Assembly (NCBI GenBank): GCA_031362405.1
Contig: JANLSO010000161.1
Span: forward strand, 1 to 10,342
DNA: 10,342 bases
Direction: 5' to 3'
Origin: JANLSO01 sp031362405
GTDB taxonomy: Bacteria > Actinomycetota > Thermoleophilia > Miltoncostaeales > Miltoncostaeaceae
Shown one piece after another: positions 7,535 to 10,342 of this stretch. Each line of letters begins with the position of its first letter. Within the stretch, counting starts at the first letter, position 1. Under the pieces are notes generated by a model. It searched no databases and was not told where the DNA came from. It saw nothing but the letters and a program-made list of their open reading frames with translations. Both the position numbers and the translations under genes were made by a program.

Positions 7535-8940
7535 CAGCCGCGCCGGTGCCACGGCCGCCGAGCCGGTCGCGGCAGGGCCCGCCCTCGGGACCAGCGTTCG
7601 ATCGGCGCGGCCCAGGGCGGAGCGGCGCGACGACGGCCGAGGAGGTCGACGCCAACCCGCGCCACCCGCGCCGAGAGGCGGTAGGTGAGCGGGTGGCTCC
7701 AGGCGTACGACCACACGGTGGCGGCGATCCGCTCGGTACGCGACGCGTTGCCAGAGGTCACCCGGTCGTGGCGCAGCGACGAAAGCAGATCATGAAGGGG
7801 AATCTTCACCGGGCAGATGTCGTCGCACGCCCCGCACAGGGTGGTCGCGTGGGAAAGCTCGCCACCATCTTCTTGGCCCCGGAAAAGCGGGGTGAGCACC
7901 GCTCCGATCGGTCCGCCGTAGACCCAGCCGTACGCGTGGCCGCCGACCTGGCGATAGACCGGGCAGACGTTCTGGCAGGCCCCGCAGCGGATGCAGTGAA
8001 GTGCCTCCTGGTACGGGGTACCCAGCAGCGCCCGGCGCCCGTTGTCGAGCAGAACCAGGTGCATCTCCTCGGGGCCGTCCGGCTCGCCCTCGCGGCGGGG
8101 TCCCTTGATGAGGCTGACGTAGGTGGTGATGAGCTGCCCCGTGCCGGCGCCGGAGAGAAGAGGAAGCAGAATGGCGAGATCGTCCAGCTTCGGAACGATC
8201 CGCTCGATCCCCATGAGGGCGATGTGAACACGCGGCAAAGAGGTGCTCATCCGTCCGTTGCCTTCGTTGGAGACGAGGCAGATCGTCCCGGTCTCCGCGA
8301 CCCCGAAATTCACGCCGCTGATGCCGACGTCGGCCTCGAGGAACGCATCGCGCAGGGTGGCGCGGGCAAACGCCGTAAGCGACGGGGGGTCTTCAGGCAG
8401 CGCATACCCGGCGACCTTGCTGAGGCTCTCGTGAACCTCCGCACGGGTCTTGTGGATGATCGGGGCGATGATGTGCGAGGGGCGATCGCCGTCGAGCTGT
8501 ACGACGTACTCGCCGAGGTCGGTCTCGGTCACGGTGAGCCCGTCGGCCTCCAACGCCGGATTGAGATCGATCTCCTCCGACGCCATCGACTTCATCTTTA
8601 CGACCCGGGTGCCGCCGGTCGTCTTGATGATCTTTCGGATGGTGTCGCGGGCCTCCCGCGCGTCGGCGGCGAAGTGCACGTGCACTCCGTTCTCGCGCAG
8701 CTGCGCTTCGAACTCTTTGAGATGCGTGTCGAGGTCGGCGATTGCCGCGGTGCGAATCTGACGGCCCTGCTCACGCAGGGCGCCGTAGTCGTGATTTGCA
8801 AAGCGTTCGCGTAGGGCGGCGACGGTGTGGTCGGTGGCCTTCGGGATCGCCTGGCGCAGGAACGGCTTGGCCAGGGAGATCGCCGCGCGTTCCTCGAACG
8901 TCGACGTGGTGAGCGGGTCGGGACGCTCAGTCGTGCTCAT
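7534..8940 (-). CDS. lutB: LutB, iron-sulfur and LUD-domain subunit of the lactate oxidation complex
   Basis: A 468-residue two-domain protein. Residues about 65-300 form the LUD domain (VVKMKSMASEEIDLN, GISGVNFGVAETGTI, then HIALMGIERIVP). Residues 310-385 carry ferredoxin-like motifs: C316, C319, C322 and C326 in CIRCGACQNVCPVYR, and C369, C372 and C376 in LCGACDDICPVKIPLHDL; the second motif having three cysteines looks normal for the family. GGHAYGWVYGGPIGAVLTP between them is typical. The clusters would pass electrons from lactate to LutA or the quinone pool. The last 35 residues are rich in arginine, proline and tryptophan and appear non-conserved. The ATG overlaps the lutA stop (ATGA at 8937-8940), with GAGG about ten bases before it, so the start is well supported. 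Confidence 0.95.
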   Translation of the reverse strand: MSTTERPDPLTTSTFEERAAISLAKPFLRQAIPKATDHTVAALRERFANHDYGALREQGRQIRTAAIADLDTHLKEFEAQLRENGVHVHFAADAREARDTIRKIIKTTGGTRVVKMKSMASEEIDLNPALEADGLTVTETDLGEYVVQLDGDRPSHIIAPIIHKTRAEVHESLSKVAGYALPEDPPSLTAFARATLRDAFLEADVGISGVNFGVAETGTICLVSNEGNGRMSTSLPRVHIALMGIERIVPKLDDLAILLPLLSGAGTGQLITTYVSLIKGPRREGEPDGPEEMHLVLLDNGRRALLGTPYQEALHCIRCGACQNVCPVYRQVGGHAYGWVYGGPIGAVLTPLFRGQEDGGELSHATTLCGACDDICPVKIPLHDLLSSLRHDRVTSGNASRTERIAATVWSYAWSHPLTYRLSARVARVGVDLLGRRRAAPPWAAPIERWSRGRALPRPARRPWHRRG

Positions 8941-9683
8941 CGCAGACCCGCCTCGACCAGCAGGGTGGCGATGTGGACCAGGCGCGGCCCCGCCCCGGTG
9001 CGGGCGTGGCGCCCGGCCAGATGCATGATGCAGCCCGGGTCCGCCGAGACCAGCGCGTCGAGGTGCGCCGCGTCGGCGTCGTCGAGCTTGGAGTCGGCCA
9101 TCGCCACCGAAACATCCGGGTAGCGAATGCTAAAGGTGCCCCCGAAGCCGCAGCAGCGATCCGACGAGGGTACCGGCACCAGTTCCAGATCCTGCACGCT
9201 GGCAAGCACACGGCGGGGTTCGGCGTGCAGGCCCAGCTCACGAAGCATGTGACAGCTGTCGTGGTAGCCGACCCGCCCCGGCCAGCGCAGATGCATCGCG
9301 TCGAGCTTTTCGGCGCGCGGTGCGAGGGCGGCGGTCAGCTCGATCACGCGGACGCCGACGCCCCGGGCGAGGGCCGCATCGCGGTCGCCGGCGAACAGCT
9401 CGCGCCATTGGCGACGCATCATCGCGGCGCACGACCCCGACGGCACGACGATCGGCCCGTCGGTATCGGCGAGCGCGCGCATGGTCCGGCGAGCCACACG
9501 GCGCGCCTGGGGGTGGAAACCTGAGTTGAAGGCAGGCTGCCCGCAGCACGTACCCGTGCGAACGCCGTCGACAATGAAACCGCAGGCGCGCAGCGCGGTC
9601 TCGGCGTGTTGAACAACCTCGGGCGTGATGAGGTCGCCGAGGCAGGTGGGAAAGAGTGCCGCGCGATCGGCCGCCGCCGTCAA
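8937..9683 (-). CDS. lutA: LutA, CCG-domain subunit of the lactate oxidation complex
   Basis: A 248-residue protein with two cysteine-rich CCG domains, related to the glycolate oxidase iron-sulfur subunit and heterodisulfide reductase subunit B. First domain: C14 (ALFPTCLGDL), C46-C47 (GTCCGQPAFNSG), C85 (PSGSC). Second domain: C144 (YHDSCHMLREL), C177-C178 (DRCCGFGGTFS), C218 (ADPGC). All expected cysteines are present, so it should bind its iron-sulfur centre. No ATG or GTG lies near the conserved N-terminus. The TTG at 9683 overlaps the mgsA stop (TTGA at 9680-9683) and yields the normal length of about 240 residues with the conserved ALFPTC beginning at residue 9. A longer frame back to 9845 would overlap mgsA and add unrelated residues. 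Re-initiation after mgsA is inferred because no separate ribosome-binding site is visible. Confidence 0.92.
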   Translation of the reverse strand: MTAAADRAALFPTCLGDLITPEVVQHAETALRACGFIVDGVRTGTCCGQPAFNSGFHPQARRVARRTMRALADTDGPIVVPSGSCAAMMRRQWRELFAGDRDAALARGVGVRVIELTAALAPRAEKLDAMHLRWPGRVGYHDSCHMLRELGLHAEPRRVLASVQDLELVPVPSSDRCCGFGGTFSIRYPDVSVAMADSKLDDADAAHLDALVSADPGCIMHLAGRHARTGAGPRLVHIATLLVEAGLR

Positions 9684-10093
9684 CCGAGTGAAACCGTCGG
9701 TTCGTAGGGCCGGTGCATCAGCGGGCTCGACAGCAGGAAGTCGGCGGTTGCCCGGTTGCAGGCGATCGGGCAGTTGTAGACCACCGCAACCCGCAACAAG
9801 GCCTTGACGTCGACGTCGTGAGGCTGGGGTTCGAGGGGATCCCAAAAGAAGATCACCATGTCGAGGCGACCCTCGGCGATCGCGGCACCGACCTGCTGAT
9901 CGCCACCGAGCGGCCCCGAGAGGAAGCGGTGGACATCGAGGTCGAGCTCGTCCGCAATCAACGCCCCGGTGGTGCCCGTACCGAAGAGATCGTGGCCCAC
10001 GAGGGTGTCGCGGTTGAACCGTGCCCAGTCGAGTAGATCGATCTTGCGATTGTCGTGCGCGATCATCGCAACGCGTTTGCGGCTCGTGCTCAT
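9680..10093 (-). CDS. mgsA: Methylglyoxal synthase
   Basis: Converts dihydroxyacetone phosphate to methylglyoxal and phosphate, the committed step of the methylglyoxal bypass of lower glycolysis. The 137 residues equal the length of the Bacillus subtilis enzyme. VAMIAHDNRK holds H13 (H19 in E. coli). TGTTG (phosphate-binding) is at 39-43. LSGPLGGDQQVGA holds the catalytic D65 (D71), FFWDPLE holds D85 (D91), and PHDVDVKALLR holds H92 and D95 (H98 and D101). CNRATADFLLSSP follows, so the active site is complete. The C-terminal tail after SSP is short and divergent. The ATG at 10093 has AGGGAG six bases upstream. First gene of the operon: its TGA overlaps the lutA TTG, so the synthase and the lactate oxidation subunits share translation. 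The family is regulated allosterically by phosphate in E. coli. Confidence 0.95.
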   Translation of the reverse strand: MSTSRKRVAMIAHDNRKIDLLDWARFNRDTLVGHDLFGTGTTGALIADELDLDVHRFLSGPLGGDQQVGAAIAEGRLDMVIFFWDPLEPQPHDVDVKALLRVAVVYNCPIACNRATADFLLSSPLMHRPYEPTVSLG

Positions 10094-10099
10094 CGGGGT

Positions 10100-10132
10100 C
10101 TCCCTGACGTCGTTGGCCCCTGCGTCACGGTA
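10100..10132 (-). promoter_or_regulatory. mgsA-lutABC ribosome-binding site and candidate -10 box
   Basis: AGGGAG (complement of 10100-10105) lies six bases before the mgsA ATG and is a good Shine-Dalgarno sequence. Further up, TACCGT (complement of 10127-10132) fits TAnnnT; a start about seven bases downstream would leave a leader of roughly 25-30 bases. No clear -35 is seen. No operator palindrome that would reveal a lactate-responsive regulator is visible here. Confidence 0.4.
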
Positions 10133-10188
10133 AACGATCCGGCGCTATTGACGCCGATGCCCGAAGCCACCCAACGACATCCGCGAGC

Positions 10189-10249
10189 TTTGTTTTTGCG
10201 TCCCGGGCCCCGGGGGTGGTGTCCCCCGTGCCCGGGACGCAAAAACAAA
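10189..10249. repeat. 61-nt nested palindrome with 19-bp perfect arms
   Basis: The arms at 10189-10207 (TTTGTTTTTGCGTCCCGGG) and 10231-10249 are perfect reverse complements. Inside, CGGGGG (10211-10216) and CCCCCG (10223-10228) form a second 6-bp stem around TGGTGT, with a small CCC/TG internal loop between the stems. The T-rich stretch is at the 5' side and the A-rich stretch at the 3' side on both strands, the reverse of an intrinsic terminator. It resembles a REP-like or other mobile palindrome, or a cruciform-forming site. Only one copy is in the window. Confidence 0.8.
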
Positions 10250-10250
10250 C

Positions 10251-10342
10251 GGCCCGAGGGGTGCGTTGGGGGGGGGGTGGCGTCGGCGGCGGCGGGTTGG
10301 GGGGGCCCGGGGTCGAAGGGGTTGAGGTGGTGGTGGGTGGGG
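10251..10342 (+). repeat. G-rich low-complexity tract at the window end
   Basis: The plus strand has G runs of 10 (10268-10277), 3, 7 (10299-10305), 4, 4, 3 and 4 bases with short spacers, enough to form G-quadruplexes. No credible gene is seen. Composition departs abruptly from the rest of the window, and the run reaches the last base, so low-quality assembly at a contig end is a real alternative to a biological feature. Confidence 0.6.

Noticed and set aside
6672..7655. A 327-codon minus-strand frame overlapping xthA and lutC
   Set aside because: Arginine/proline-rich low-complexity translation crossing two well-supported genes.
7546..8814. A 422-codon plus-strand frame opposite lutB
   Set aside because: Shadow of the high-GC lutB gene; no recognisable motifs and no start signal.
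9684..9845. Longer LutA reading from 9845
   Set aside because: It lies wholly within mgsA in another frame and adds residues unlike the LutA family.
10189..10249. Palindrome as a bidirectional intrinsic terminator
   Set aside because: The T-tract precedes and the A-tract follows the GC stem on both strands, the opposite of what termination needs.

Overview
The window comes from a GC-rich chromosome, most likely a member of the Actinomycetota. This is inferred from very high third-position GC, GTG and TTG starts, stop/start overlaps between genes, several genes that look transcribed without a leader, and the mix of protein families. The class cannot be fixed from this sequence; a methylglyoxal synthase together with a secreted beta-propeller protein would fit one of the deeper actinobacterial classes. 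The left edge cuts through dnaK. The right edge runs into very G-rich, low-complexity DNA that may be the end of a contig.

Layout. Positions 1-1439 (minus) hold the first 479 codons of dnaK. A 225-bp divergent spacer carries three copies of a 7-mer that contains the core of the HspR half-site. Positions 1665-3695 (plus) encode a secreted beta-propeller-domain protein. Next is a small accessory block: an HNH endonuclease with an N-terminal helical, probably DNA-binding region (3777-4391), a complete MazE/MazF-type toxin-antitoxin pair (4466-5028), and, facing it across a strong hairpin, a decayed AbiEii-type toxin operon (5969 down to about 5073) broken by short-repeat frameshifts. Housekeeping DNA resumes with an exodeoxyribonuclease III (6074-6928, plus). 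A tightly coupled minus-strand operon mgsA-lutA-lutB-lutC (10093 down to 6941) fills the rest.

How the genes work together. MgsA converts dihydroxyacetone phosphate to methylglyoxal, which glyoxalases or reductases normally turn into lactate. LutABC oxidises L-lactate to pyruvate. Four cistrons joined by one- to four-base overlaps suggest co-expression of the entry and exit steps of the methylglyoxal bypass; the middle steps would have to be encoded elsewhere. DnaK and ExoIII are general protein- and DNA-maintenance functions.

Most notable signals: (1) mgsA translationally coupled to lutABC; (2) a 14-of-16 match to the ParB-binding parS sequence inside the HNH gene; (3) three genes with a TAnnnT hexamer six or seven bases before the start codon, the layout of leaderless promoters; (4) a toxin operon relic in which three reading-frame breaks can be traced to short-repeat slippage; (5) a 61-nt nested palindrome beside a G-quadruplex-like tract at the right end.
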